In this document: positions 8,636 through 20,185 of the stretch, piece after piece
Position numbering within the stretch: the first letter of the stretch is position 1
Layout of the letters: each line of letters starts with the position of its first letter
Source of the DNA: Triparma columacea
Taxonomy: Eukaryota > Sar > Bolidophyceae > Parmales > Triparmaceae
Length of the DNA: 27,750 nucleotides
Reading direction: 5' to 3'
Assembly: GCA_030267965.1 (NCBI GenBank)
Contig: BRYA01000419.1
Location: forward strand, 1-27,750
Position numbers and translations under genes: made by a program
The notes under the pieces: model-generated
The model's database searches: none
Seen by the model: the letters and a program-made list of their open reading frames with translations, nothing else
Told to the model about the DNA's origin: nothing

Positions 8636-11600
8636 TCAAAACTCTCCCAGTTGTTTTCGCCATGGTCCCGACCCGACCCTGTAAACACTTTCAACCTCCT
8701 TCCCCCCCTCGTCAACCTCCCATTCAGGGTCAGAAATAACCCGCTCATTCATATCCGCGTACCACTCGTTTAGGAAGAAGTCACTGTCGATTACGATCTG
8801 AGGATAGCGCGCCAATACCGTATTCCTTTTGTCCTCAAGGTTCTTTTTCCTCTCCGATATCCTGATCCTCCTGTCCTCTAAGTCTTGATCGGCGATGCTC
8901 TGCTCGACGGTATAGGGGGTCTTGGCCCTCTTGAGAGTGTGTGGCAAGGTGGAGTCGAGGCCTTCCAAGAGGGTTGGAACCATGAAATCCGTGTTGTCAG
9001 CGAGTGCCTTGAGGAAGTTCTCGCTTTTGAGCAGAATCTTAGTGTTGACCTTGTCGCACAGCAGATGAGACATCGCCGCCTTTTTCAAGATCTTGAGTTC
9101 CTTCCCCTTCTCCATGTACGACCCGCACTCGGCGATGACTGTCGCAATATTGTGGTTTTCCAACAGCTCTGTAGCAGCGACCTCGCACATCCTGGAAAGT
9201 TTTGGCAGCTTGGCCTCCTCCGCCAGTCTCAGGGTCGAGAGTACGTCCCCCATCGTTACGTCAGGCTTGCCGTCGTTCGGCCACTTCCCGGGAGGGTAGG
9301 GAGGCACGCTTTTGTTCAGCTTTACCCCTTGCTTGTGCCAGATCGTTTTTGGGTTTTGGTTCTCCGCCTGCAAGAGGGCCGTAGGCAGACCGTCATCATT
9401 TTCGACTGAGATCGGCCCTGGGTTCCCGGGTAGCAACTGCGCCAAGTCTTCCTCCGTCAGCTGGGGCTCCCCCTGCAGCACCGAAGTGCTCACGAAGGCC
9501 TTCTCCCCGAGGCTTCGGCACCGGTTGGTGTACAAGAACTCAAGCAGGATCTTGAAGGCCTCGGGATTGTGGTTGGGGATGGAGATTTTCAGCATCTTCC
9601 TTGGAGGCAGGGGGGGGGCAGGTGGGTTAACTTCAACAATTGGGGAGGTCTCAACTTCCATTCCCACGGCCTGCTGCTGCCCAGGCGCCTCGACGATGTT
9701 GGAGACCAGCCCCCCTCGAGTACTCCTCCTCGGCGTCAGTCTTGAAGGCGGTGGGGGGGGAGAGAGGTTGCTGTTGGTCCTGTCATCGACAATTACCATG
9801 GGGACCTCGATTCCTCTGCTATCTTCGTTGAGGGAATCTGTTTCGTCGGTGTCGCTGCTAGCGCCTACATTATCAGCCGCTGCCGTAAAGGTGACAGTGG
9901 TTGTGGTGGATGCAGCGGAGGTCGTGGTTGTTGTTGTTGTTGATGATGTCGATTTGCGTGCCCCCCCCTCTCCCCGCTCGCCTTCCTTTTTGCCGCCCCC
10001 CCCCTGCAGCCTTTGCACAGCTTTCGCGTCTCTGATCTTTTCACCGAGCCAAGTGCACCGCGAAGAAATCACGGCACAGTGGCCCTTGACTAGTGTGGAG
10101 AAGAACTGCATACCGTCCCTCGACTTGCCAGTGCAGTCGAAGACTACGTCTGCACCGGGGTGTAGCATCAATGATTGCAGCTGCTGCATGTAGGCCACGT
10201 CGCTCTTCTCAACGAATGCAGCTTCCTCAAGCTCCAATCTTTCGTCCTTCCTAGTCGAAACAAAGACGATATCATCCTTCATCAAGCAGCACTGCTCGAG
10301 GGTGTAGTCGAGTGGGAGCTCCGAAGCGTGGGCAAATGAGAGGTCCTTCACGTTGAGGCCTGTCACTTCTCCGTAAAGCTTGAAGAGGTCCTTCATGGTG
10401 CCCTCAGTCTTCCCCATGGCGAAGTGGACTTTGTGGCCCTTTTCCACAAAGACAAAGTCCGAACGCGCACCCTTGAGTTTCTTGGAAGGCGACAGGGACT
10501 GGAGGTAGTGAGCCTGAGAGTCCGACTTAGTCGTAATCACGGGGGAGTCTGGATCAATCTGGGCCATATTCTCCCAAGCGACGAGGGTGATTTGGACATC
10601 GGATGCTTGCACTTCCCCTCCACCGACTCGCAAGCGTGGGGGTGGACTGGCCTCGGCGGGGTCAGTCGGGGCATCAGAGGGAATGGTGAGGGTGTCGTTG
10701 TTTGCGTTGTTGTTGCCATTGTTGGGGGTGCTTGGGTTGTTGTCGTTCCCTTCGGCTAATGGAAGAGCCGCTTCTTCGCCCGCCTCTTCGTCAGCTTCCT
10801 GGTCCTGGTCGTTGCCCCCCCCGTCTTCAGGCTCATCATAATCATCATTATCTCCTTCATCGTCAAGGTCGCCGTCATCGCCGTCATCGCCACCATCGGC
10901 GTTACCGCCGCCACGAGTCCCCTGAAGCGTCGAATTTGCCGCATCGCGGACGGCGGCTACAACGTCGCCAAGCTCGTTGAGCTCATTGAGAACAGGAAGC
11001 CTGGCATCCCCCAACTCGAAGGCCTGCTGAAGCCCGTGAAGGGCTCGAGAAGGGTTCGAAGGGTTGAGGAGGGTGCTCAAATCTCTCAATTCTCTCATTG
11101 CGGTCTGACGCAAAAGGCTGCGTATCGTCTCATCGTTAGATCTAGCCAAGCCCTCCTCTTGCTCCCTAGTTGCCTCTTCCAGAGCCCAGAGGGCCTCCTC
11201 GAAGGACGGAGCAGAGCCCTCATCACTTTCACCCGCAGCTGCTCCTTCTTCATCCCTCTTGGCACGCTTCGTCCCCTTGGCAGGTGTGGGGTGTGGTGTG
11301 GGAGGGAAGGAGTAGTCAGAAGATGATTCTTGGGCAGCCCCGCCCTCTCCCCCTGGATCAGTCCCCGTCGAGCCACTCCCCGGCCTCCGAAGACCCCTAA
11401 CCTTCCTCTTCCTCTTCCCACCCCCTCCTGAATCAGAGTCACCACTGTAGCTTTGTGAACCCCTCAGCCCCTCTTCGCCTCCGGCTTGTGTTGTTGATTG
11501 CAGGGGGGGATGAGGAGGATTGGGGTCATGGGAGGCAGAAGAAGACATGTGCGGCTGATTTTGAGGGGCAGGTGTGTATAGGGGACAAAGCGGGTTAGGG

Positions 11601-11774
11601 GGTATAGCAAAAATTACAAAATCCAGAAGCCTCTCATCGTTGCTCCATTTCAGAATTTGGGAGCCATAAACTCACCCCCTCCTCCGCGCTCGTCTGGTCT
11701 TCCATGCTCCTTGCGATGGCCAGGGCAAGCGCCTCATCTTCATCCTGCATTTGACTGTTAAAGTCGCTGAACAT
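8636..11774 (-). CDS. UIM / SUMO-like / BTB-domain protein
   Basis: The body is one exon, 11554-8636; ATG 11548 alone gives 970 residues. A predicted first exon, 11774-11676, encodes 33 residues with a ubiquitin-interacting motif (DEDEALALAIARSMEDQ). It ends at a GTGAGT donor and joins in phase 0 to an acceptor (AAAATCAG) at 11555, giving 1005 residues. Numbering the body from ATG 11548, the order is: Ser/Gly/Lys-rich tail; helical segment; Asp/Glu-rich acidic tract; a ubiquitin-fold domain of SUMO/Rad60-SLD type (KTEGTMKDLFKLYGEVTGL, then LEQCCLMKDDIVFV); and a BTB/POZ domain. The BTB starts at DVVFDCTGKSRDG, is split by a low-complexity insert of about 150 residues, and resumes at NPEAFKILLEFLYTNRC, followed by a BACK-like helical region. 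BTB proteins are commonly CUL3 substrate adaptors, so a ubiquitin/SUMO role is plausible but inferred. The gene is divergent from the cyclase and convergent with clp. Confidence 0.8.
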
Positions 11775-12060
11775 GATTTTTCCACAAACGATATAATTTT
11801 CAAGGGTTTGGGTTGAAAGTGTGTCCGGTCCAAGGGAAAAAAAGGCACCTACCTGAACGAAACTGAAAGAGCACACCTGATCGAATTTGGTGGCGGCAGT
11901 TTGAGGCATCGGTGAATTTTGGCACCGCGTGAGTGCACTGACGAAGAAGACCCCCCTCTTCCTCCCATTGCACCCCTCTGCGGTCGGTAAAAGTGGTGGA
12001 AAATCAGTTGTCTTCTTGCCTGTTAGGAACCCGTGAACTGGTGGATTTTTGTGTCTTTCT
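11775..12060. promoter_or_regulatory. Shared divergent promoter region (UIM-BTB gene / cyclase)
   Basis: Only 286 bp separate the predicted starts at 11774 (-) and 12061 (+), so both promoters and 5' leaders must lie here or overlap the genes. I see no TATA box or other defined motif. A minus-strand frame stays open across it, but lacks protein-like composition upstream of 11774. Confidence 0.5.
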
Positions 12061-15000
12061 ATGACTATGGGGGTGATTAAGCTACAATCCGGCCGAGAAG
12101 GGAGGCTACGGCGCTTACAGAATAACGATAGGGTCACACAGACGGGGATTCAGTCCATGGAGAGGGAAGCTGTCAAGAACCTCATGAGCTATGTCCCCGT
12201 GTGTCTGATAGATCATATCCTGGAAAGAGAGAAGCAGTGGGACAGGAATGAAAGACTGGAGAGTGAATCTTTCTGGGCTGCAGGAATATTCATTGATATC
12301 TCGGGCTTTAGTAGCCTGGCGAGCGATTTAAATAGGGCAGAGCAAGGTGAGAAAAAGGGCAGGAGCGCTTTGGGGGAGGGTTTCATGGTGTGAGGGGAGG
12401 TTTGAAAGGGACATCTCTCTTTATTCTGGGCATTATTTACATCAAAGCTCTACATTTCGCGTTTATTATCAAAAAGTACTCCGCTCACACCAATTCACTT
12501 ACTTCACTTCACTGACATTACACTCGATACAACAGGTGCTGTCAAGAAGGAGGGCGCGGCAGCCGAGGTGAGTTATGAGCTGTGTCCTCCCGCTCCCCTG
12601 CGACCTACCCATCTCCACCCAATCCATTCCCCTCATATTCGCCCTCCCTCACCCCTTCCCCTCCTTCCCCTATCTCCCTCAGCACTTAACGGCCTTCCTC
12701 AACAGCACATTACGAACGCTAATCGAATGTATCCTAGACTACGATGGCGACATTGTGAAGTTCGCGGGCGATGCGATGCTCATAGTCTGGAAAGTCGACG
12801 AAAAGGAAGGTGATAAGGGGCATACCCTCGATGAGCTCCGCGCCATTGCCGCTGCAAAGGCCGTGGCCTGCGCAACGAGCAGCATAGACTTACTGCGTGG
12901 CGAAAAAAGCGGTAACACATCAGCCCAGAGACAATCGATGATGGGGGGAATGATGCGGGCAGACATGTCTCCGTCGCCTCATCAACGCTCAGGCTCTTCT
13001 AATATCCCTTCTCCTGTAAAACTACAGATCCATGTTGGAGTTGGCGTCGGCGAAATGGCCGGGATTCACGTCGGCGGGTTGAGGCAACGATGGGAGTATA
13101 TTGTGATGGGGGAGTGTGCTAACATGATGATGCGAGCCGAGGATATTGGTAAAGTCAACCAAGTCGTCGCCTGCCCCCAAACGAAGACATTGCTGGACCG
13201 GAACAATGCATTTCTGAAGCTATCCCATTTTAACGTCGCCGAAGGTGAGAATGGAAATCAACTCAATCAACCACAAAGCTCTCCTCTTACCTCTTATCTT
13301 GACCCTAACCCACTAACACACAAACCTCCACACCATTTTCTCCGCGCAGTCGAAAATGGATTTAGCCTCATTAGCGGGTTTAAATCTGACCGCATATACA
13401 AAGATATGATGGAAAGCGTCCTAAAGACAACTAAACTGAGGGCAGACACCAAAACAGTTTACTTCCGTAAAGAGAAGGTGTCAGTTGAACAGGTTTCATA
13501 TCTTTACAGGACTCTCCGAAGTTATATCCCAGCGCCGATCATTGCCAAAATAGACGAGATGGAAGACGTGAGCAACGACGGGGTTCTGAGAGAGCTTTGC
13601 GTGCTTTTCGTCAAACTCAACAACTTGTCTGGCCTAAACATTGACACGACGGATGAGGTTCTTCTGACTGAGGTCTCGGAAAAGATTCAGAAGACCGTCG
13701 TGACCGTCCAAGAAGCAGCCTATCACGGAAGGGCCACTCTGAGGCAGTTCATAATCGATGACAAGGGGGCGGTGGCAATTATTGTCGTCGGTCTCCCTCC
13801 CGTGACAGCGATAAAGAATTCAAGCAGAGGACTCAAAATTGCCCTCAGGATCCTAGAAAACGGAATCCCCGCGCAAATAGGCGTGACGACGGGGATTTGC
13901 TACTGCGGGACTATCGGGAGCAGTACGAGTCGGGGGGATTTTGCCGTTGTTGGTGATCACATCAACATGGCTGCCAGGCTCATGGGCAAGGCTCCAGAGG
14001 GCAAGATATTGTGCGACAACAACACAATGATGGCGGCTAAAAACGACAAGAGCTTGACATTTTACGACAAGAAGACCCTCAGGGTTAAGGGCAAAAGCCA
14101 GCCGATAGTGGCCTATTCGCCTGCGAGAAAAATCCAGTCAGTCTTGGCACCAGTTGACTTCCTCTCAATGCAGCGCTCTCCCCTCATCGGGCAGGCCGAA
14201 GTGTGGAAGACGTTGCAGTTTCAGCACCAGTTCAGGAACAAGTCCAAACCCCAGCTCATTCAAATCCTTGGCCCGAAGTTGTCAGGAAAGACCAAGCTCA
14301 TCAACATGTTCTCGAAGACCCAGCAATTAGAAAGAATCACAGTCGTAACGGCCCGAGCAGATAAATTCGAGTGTACGACAAGTTATTTTGTCTTCAGGGA
14401 GATCCTGTACAACATTTTCGAGCATGGAGTCAACCTTGCAAGGTGAGAGTGGGGGAAGGCAGATAAAAGGGGAAAAAGAAAAACGAAAACACAAAACTTA
14501 CACAAGCCCGACGCACTTTGCTCGCAGCAAGATAAGGCGGAATAGTGTCTATGACAATGGCCAAGCGAAATCAATTTCAAAGGCAGAAGGCCTCAGCCTG
14601 CTTAGAGACCTCTTCTCCAGGTCGAAAACATCTTCAGGATTTTCTTTGTCGACGAGTCCGGTCAAGGAACTGGATAGCTTAAGCTTAACTCCCGGCGGTC
14701 CTAGCAGGTCGCTGAGGCTCAGCTCTGGAAACACGGCTGGAAACGCGGCTGGAAACGCGGCTGGAAACGCGGCTGGAAACGCGGAAGACGTTGACTCCGC
14801 CGACGAGAGTAACGAAAGAATATCGCCAGAGCTTCCCCAGTCGCCAACCTTCCAAGTAGTAGACGACGACGTTGACCACTCTTACGAAGACACATTAAAG
14901 CTGTTGCAGAACCACCCAATCTCCAAGGTCCCTACCATCAGGATGTGCATCGACAGTGGTGTCTTGGATCATGCCATGGTGGCCCTGCTTAACATGGTCG

Positions 15001-17948
15001 TCCCTTCCTTTGAGATCCCTGAGCTACCAGAGTGCAGGGAGCTTGATCTCGGCACAAAGCACCACCTGCTGGAGGATATGTTCGTTGAGTTCCTTTCTAC
15101 GTTGTCAGATCCGAACTCTTTCGATCCAATCATTACCGTTGTGGAGCTTTCGCCTTCGGGCGTCGGGAGGACTCGCAGAGCATCATCTCGATTTCCGATT
15201 GCCCCCCGCCCTGGAATGAGAAGGGGGCTGTCGGCGAAGAGGATGACCTTGACTAATAATACTGAAGTAGCCCCACAGCTCCTGCCTGATGACACGACTG
15301 GGCTGTATCCCATCACGATGATAGTTGACGATCTGCACAACGCAGATCACGACAGCGTGCACTTGATGAAGGGTATAATGCAGCACACGAGCATTTGCAG
15401 CGGTTTCATCCTAGCAGCGAGCGTCAACCCCGAAGCCAATACGAAAACGATAAATGGCGCGTTTAAGGTACCTCCTGCAAAGGACGACAAAGACGCCAAC
15501 TCCGACTCCGATGATGATTTCAAGGACGACATTTCCTCCGGAATGGAGATAACCGAGATCAACATCGAGCCTCTTTCGAACACGGAAATTTCCAGTGTCT
15601 TGTTTAACGAATTCGGTTTGAGCAGCATCAGTAGCGATCTTATGGAGAAAATTCTCGAAAGCAGCAAAGGGAACCCAGGAAATGCAACCGCATACATGCG
15701 CAAATTGAGGAATCTGGGAATGCTCGTGATCAACAAGGACAAGGGGAGCTGCGTGGCGAAGGACGTCGACGCTCTAGAGAAATTCGTTTCCGACGACATA
15801 TCTGCGCACGCTCACGAGAAGTTCGAAAAGGTTGACAACAGGAGTCGCTATATCGTGCAGCTCGCGAGCATCACGGCCTCCAAAGAAATCCCCCTGCCTC
15901 TGCTTATGGAGATGTACTGCCAAGAGGTGGGAAAAGATAAGAACATAAGTGGTAGTAATGGGGACGATTCTGTGGGGGATAGTATTCGATCAGACTCCTC
16001 AGGAGAAATGACGGAAAGCCAACACAAAAACGAGCAAAACTTCGTGGCGTACAAGTTCAGAACTCAGGCCTTCACCCGTCGGTTGCAAGATCTGATCGAC
16101 GCCAATCTGATGGAAGAGCGGTCCGGGAGAGTGTGCATAGCTGTGCCGGGCGTAGCGGAAGTCGCGTATGCTTCGTGCCTTCACTCTAGCCGGTACGAGA
16201 TGCATTGCTTTGCGATTCACTGGTTCGAGAGGCACTGCACGCTCGCGGGTCTGACGAAGAACGCGAATCTTATTTACCACCAGTGCATGAGCGCAGAAAA
16301 GTTTGAGCTCGCTAGCAAGTACTTCTACATTTGCTGCAGCGAGGGCATCAAGAAGAACGACCTAGAGGAAACGCTGAAGAAGATCAAGTCAGCGGAGGTG
16401 ATGTTAGACTTTTGGTCGGGTGCTATTAACGAAACAGAATTCGGTGGAATGAAGGGAGAATCTGTACCTAATCATCATCATCAGCAGGAGCACTCACTGG
16501 CCCCTCCTAGGAAGGAGAGCTTCGTCGGAGACAACATCGGGAGGAGGAATAGCAGGAGGAATAGCTTCCAGATTTTTCACGAGGAACAGAGGTACAAGCA
16601 AAAGCGCACACACGAACTTGTCAAAAATCATATATCTCTGTCGACTGAAGATATGACCACAATGCACCTCGAGACCATCAACATGAAGGCTGATGAGATG
16701 CAGGCAGCCCACCCGACGAAAGACAAAAATCCAAAAAGCAAAATAAAGGTCATGACGTTTAAGGGGCGAGGGGCAAAGAATATATCCGAGACCCTGCAAA
16801 CAGAGAGAGAGAAGAGCATAATCGAGTTCGACACGCTCAAAAATATAAAGTTCGACAAGGAGAAGAGGAAAAAGATGCTGCCAGCTAGCTACTGCGAGAT
16901 GAGGTGCAAGTTCTTCGAGTGCCAGATTTACGTGGAACTCAAGAGTTTCCGCAAGGCGCTCGCTATCTTGAGCTCCATCATTGAGTACTGCAAGCAGGAG
17001 GGCGGCATGCTAACGAAGAAAAGACTAGGGATTAAGTCGGGGATGACCCCGCAGGGAGGAAGGTTCAAGACTTTAGCCATGGCGATGGGCAATATCTTCA
17101 GCCCAAAGAAGAATGCCAAGGTTGAGGTGATTGGGGGGGGCGGGGGGAATTCCGAGGGGGGGGTGGGGGGTACGAATTTGGGGAAGAAGTTCGAAGAGTC
17201 GAAAGATGACACAATACGACACCCCCAGGGGGGGGGGGAGGAAACATCAGATGGATCGAGGTCCATAGAGGTTACGTCATCACCCCGCAGCAAAAGCAAC
17301 CTACAATTGACTACTGGCGGCCAACAAAATGCCTTCAGGATGTCCACCTTGGACATCAAATATGATGATACCCCAAAGCCCACGGATATAAACGACATAA
17401 ACTCGCTATACGCAAACGCCTTCGCCGTCCACACGGCGCTGGAGAGGTTGATGAAGATTCAGGAGAGCGAGTCGCAGGTCCTTCGAGGGATCGCGAACAA
17501 TAGCATCATTGAGAACGAATTTCCCTTCGGCAGAGATTTGCCTGACGACTTCGTCGAGGAACCCGTCAGCCAGCAAGGCAGCCAGCAGAACGAAACAGGA
17601 AGCCCCAAGTCTCCGAAAAAAGAAAAGACTACAAGGCTGACAAAGCTAATGACTACAAAGAAAGAAACTTCTTCGTATGTGCCGTTTCTTAATGGCCTTA
17701 ATCTTAATAACAGCAGAAACAGCAGACCCAAGGAGAGGTCTGCCTCCGGGATGATGAGGAACCTGCTCGGTACGAGCGTGCTGGGACTGGGAAGCCCGGC
17801 CCCCCCAATGAATACAGAGAGATCGGAGTTTGTCAGGCAGACATCGCAGTTCCCTTCGCAGAGGAGCGACACGGCCCTGACGCCGTCTCTTGTCGGCAAG
17901 ATTAACGATGATTTGCAAAATACCAACGAGTTCAAGTACCAAGGATAA
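12061..17948 (+). CDS. ADCY10-like: Soluble (ADCY10-type) class III adenylyl cyclase
   Basis: Exons 12061-12346, 12536-12567, 12683-13244, 13350-14442 and 14528-17948 join in frame to 1797 residues; human sAC has about 1610. Two cyclase domains are present. C1 holds both metal-binding aspartates: D79 in IFIDISGF and D136 in KFAGDAML. C2 (about 360-570) ends with VVGDHINMAARLM, which supplies the transition-state pair N499 and R503. A P-loop NTPase follows (GPKLSGKT, 601-608; Walker B-like TMIVDDLHNAD), then a long helical C-terminal region. This C1-C2-NTPase order is diagnostic of bicarbonate-responsive soluble cyclases, which make cAMP from ATP; substrate and bicarbonate response are inferred. 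Insertions include an AGNA repeat, poly-Gly runs and four RRxS sites. Intron 13245-13349 is 105 nt without in-frame stops, so its retention would add 35 residues. The first ATG is 12061; ATG 12067 is also possible. Confidence 0.87.
14724..14784 (+). repeat. 12-bp coding repeat (Ala-Gly-Asn-Ala)
   Basis: Five tandem copies of CTGGAAACGCGG (the first with one mismatch) sit in cyclase exon 5 and encode AGNAAGNA. The unit is a multiple of three, so copy-number change keeps the frame. Confidence 0.9.
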
Positions 17949-18505
17949 TTCCAGCATTAGGGTGTTTTAGGGTGACAGAAAAATAGAGAAAATAGAGAGA
18001 GAGGAGAGGGGAGAGCTCGCTTCGGTGGAAGCTGGAAGCGGGGAAGAGGTGGGCGGAAGTAGTGAAGACATTCCCTAATTGAGAGGGGATTCACACAGAC
18101 GGAGATAGACCCAACAGTATTCGTACCACAAGCAAAGGAAGATGGACGATTTCAATTAGGTTTCAAGGAGGAGAGTGACGAAGAGTGGCTGGAAGAAAGA
18201 GTTGAGAATTATCAAGTTTTGAACGAAATGACATCAATTAGATTAATTACATTGCGGTAACGATTGCAACGAAGACCACGAGTATTTACATGTGGGGGGG
18301 TGCGTGTGGATGTTGCTTTGTATGTATGTATGTGTGTTTGTATGTGTATGTACGTATGTGTGGAGGTGACAAGGGTGGGCGGATGTGGAGGAGTTGTGTG
18401 TGTGGTGGGTTGGGTGTAGGGACGCCCCTCTGGACAGAGGCTTTTGTGTTGGACCATTGTTGGACCATTTATTTATTTTTGCACCTCCTTCGCAGCCTCT
18501 TCGGC
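17949..18505. other. Intergenic region between two convergent genes, with TG-rich microsatellite
   Basis: 557 bp between the cyclase stop and the stop of the next minus-strand gene. It begins with purine-rich sequence and contains a TATG/TGTG microsatellite at about 18318-18362. Minus-strand frames here read Thr/His low complexity and are rejected. No RNA gene was recognised. Confidence 0.7.
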
Positions 18506-19981
18506 TTAAAGGTCCTTGCTATCGGTGTCGAGCTCGGCGGACTCGCAGACGGTTGGGAGGTAACCGCCCTTAAACTTCTTCATCCTGTTCCTCTCTAGCA
18601 GCAATATCTTGGCCTTGATGACCAGCTGGATTCGAAGCTGAGCCAGGGACTTAACATCCGAGCCCGCGGTGCTCGGCAGGTCGTACAACTTCGTTGTGGG
18701 TGGCTTTGGTATCATGTCGGGTGGCTCGGGCGACGATTGAGGCTTAAGCGCCGTCGTCGTCTCAGCGGTTGGTGTCCCTTTGGCCTGTTTCGCAGTTTTG
18801 CTGTCAATGCGTATCTGCCTCTTCATCATCCCCGCAAATACGCTAACCTTCTTCTCCCTCTCCCTAACGTCCTCCCCCATATTTGCGACCCTAATTATTC
18901 CTGTGGAGGAGTGATGAGAGTGAAGTGAGTTAGAGAGGAAGGTTTGCAGCGTATAGTTGTGTTGCGCGCGTGCGTGGGAAGAGAACCGAGGTCGGCAGGT
19001 ACCCCGCAACGCCCATTACGCCGCGCTGGCCTTCCATTAACGCTATTGCCCTTGACTTCAACTACAACTCACCTGACATTACACTAACAGCTGGGTCGAC
19101 AAGCCCCTCAGTCGTGGTATGCATGGGGTCAGAAGGGGCCCCGGACCTGGAGCAGAGGGCCAGCGACCGCTCGGGATCTCCCCTCTCTTCAGTTGAAGGC
19201 CCTTTCAGTGAGGGGTTGAGGTACATGGGGCTGATGGATCGACCTGCTTGATTTTTCGCGGCAATGACGATCGGGTTAGCAAGTTTAGACACGTTTATCA
19301 CGAACTCGAAGTTTTACGAGGCGGCAGGCGGCCCTGTTACTTGATTTTTCAAATCAGAACTTCAACATCGACGACTTCAACCAAGACAACTGTCTCACCT
19401 TCGCGTCTCCTCTTGATCTCCGGCCCCCCTCCCTGACCTAATTCCTCGTTTATCACCAATGTACTCTCCCCCCTTCCCCGTTTCCGCCCCAAAACCTGTA
19501 AACTTCCCACCCCTTCCTGATGTGCCTTCAAGAGGGCACACGCAGGTCTTATGCTGAAGTCATCTTTGCTATCATCGGGGTCGAGACCCCCGTCAATGGG
19601 AGTTAAAAGCGGCGTCACCACCATTATTTCCCCCGCAGCTGACCCAGTTGTGTACCTAGGTGAGATATTGAGGGTTAGATCCAAGTGGCACGAGAATTGG
19701 AAGTGATGTTTGTCAACAAAATCCTCTCTAAACGATATTAAGCAATAAATTAGATAGATACGGGCCGTCATATCAATCCTTTACTCCAAATCGAAGTAAT
19801 GGCTTCCAATGACGCTTCTATCCACACAAAATCTTCCTTCAATGGAGGCCAAATGGCCGAAGAGAGTGACAAGGACAAACAAAAAACACTTTTCAGTACA
19901 GCTTTGGAACATCTGAACTCACCGAGGTGGACCTGAGAGTAAGAAAGGTGCAAGAATGTAATCGAGGTCCAGATTGTTCAT
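18506..19981 (-). CDS. Unrecognised four-exon gene (293 aa)
   Basis: I do not recognise the family. Predicted exons are 19981-19923 (phase 2 end), 19655-19399 (phase 1 end), 19243-19073 (phase 1 end) and 18900-18506, totalling 882 nt. The donors are GTGAGT or GTGAGA, and the acceptors are CCTAG, AAGCAG and CCACAG with CTAAC branch-like motifs upstream of the first two. Phases agree at every junction, and the joins read through several otherwise stop-limited frames, which supports the model. The protein starts MNNLDLDYILAPFLLSGPP and has a basic patch (GPEIKRRREG). Its middle is Ser/Pro-rich and the C-terminal part is helical and basic (LRIQLVIKAKILLLERNRMK), ending in an acidic tail. No signal peptide or membrane span is seen. 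A nuclear or scaffold role is a guess. The 267-nt first intron could hide another exon. The start is 200 bp from the divergent patatin gene. Confidence 0.6.
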
Positions 19982-20167
19982 TTTTCAGACTTTTTTGGAA
20001 GAATAGTCAGAATTAGCATTGTTGCACCATGCTGCAGAGAGGTGACACACAATTGTGTTAGAGTCAAACCAAATGGACCGAACATTTGAAGTAGGATCCA
20101 GCTGTTTTTTTCATTCCAAATAAATCACAGCGTCGAAAAGCAGTCGCCCAAGTCGGACCAAGCAAAG

Positions 20168-20185
20168 ATGGCCGCCTTAAAATGA
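20168..20185 (+). promoter_or_regulatory. Five-codon upstream ORF overlapping the patatin start
   Basis: ATG 20168 reads five codons (Met-Ala-Ala-Leu-Lys), and its TGA overlaps the ATG at 20182 as ATGA. If it lies in the transcript, it would influence start choice or permit termination-reinitiation. The transcript start is unknown. Confidence 0.35.

Noticed and set aside
9312..10193. 293-codon plus-strand frame inside the BTB gene
   Set aside because: It is the antisense of the long BTB ORF, which has recognisable domains; the plus frame has none.
18212..18468. Minus-strand Thr/His-rich frames
   Set aside because: These are products of the TG/TATG microsatellite.
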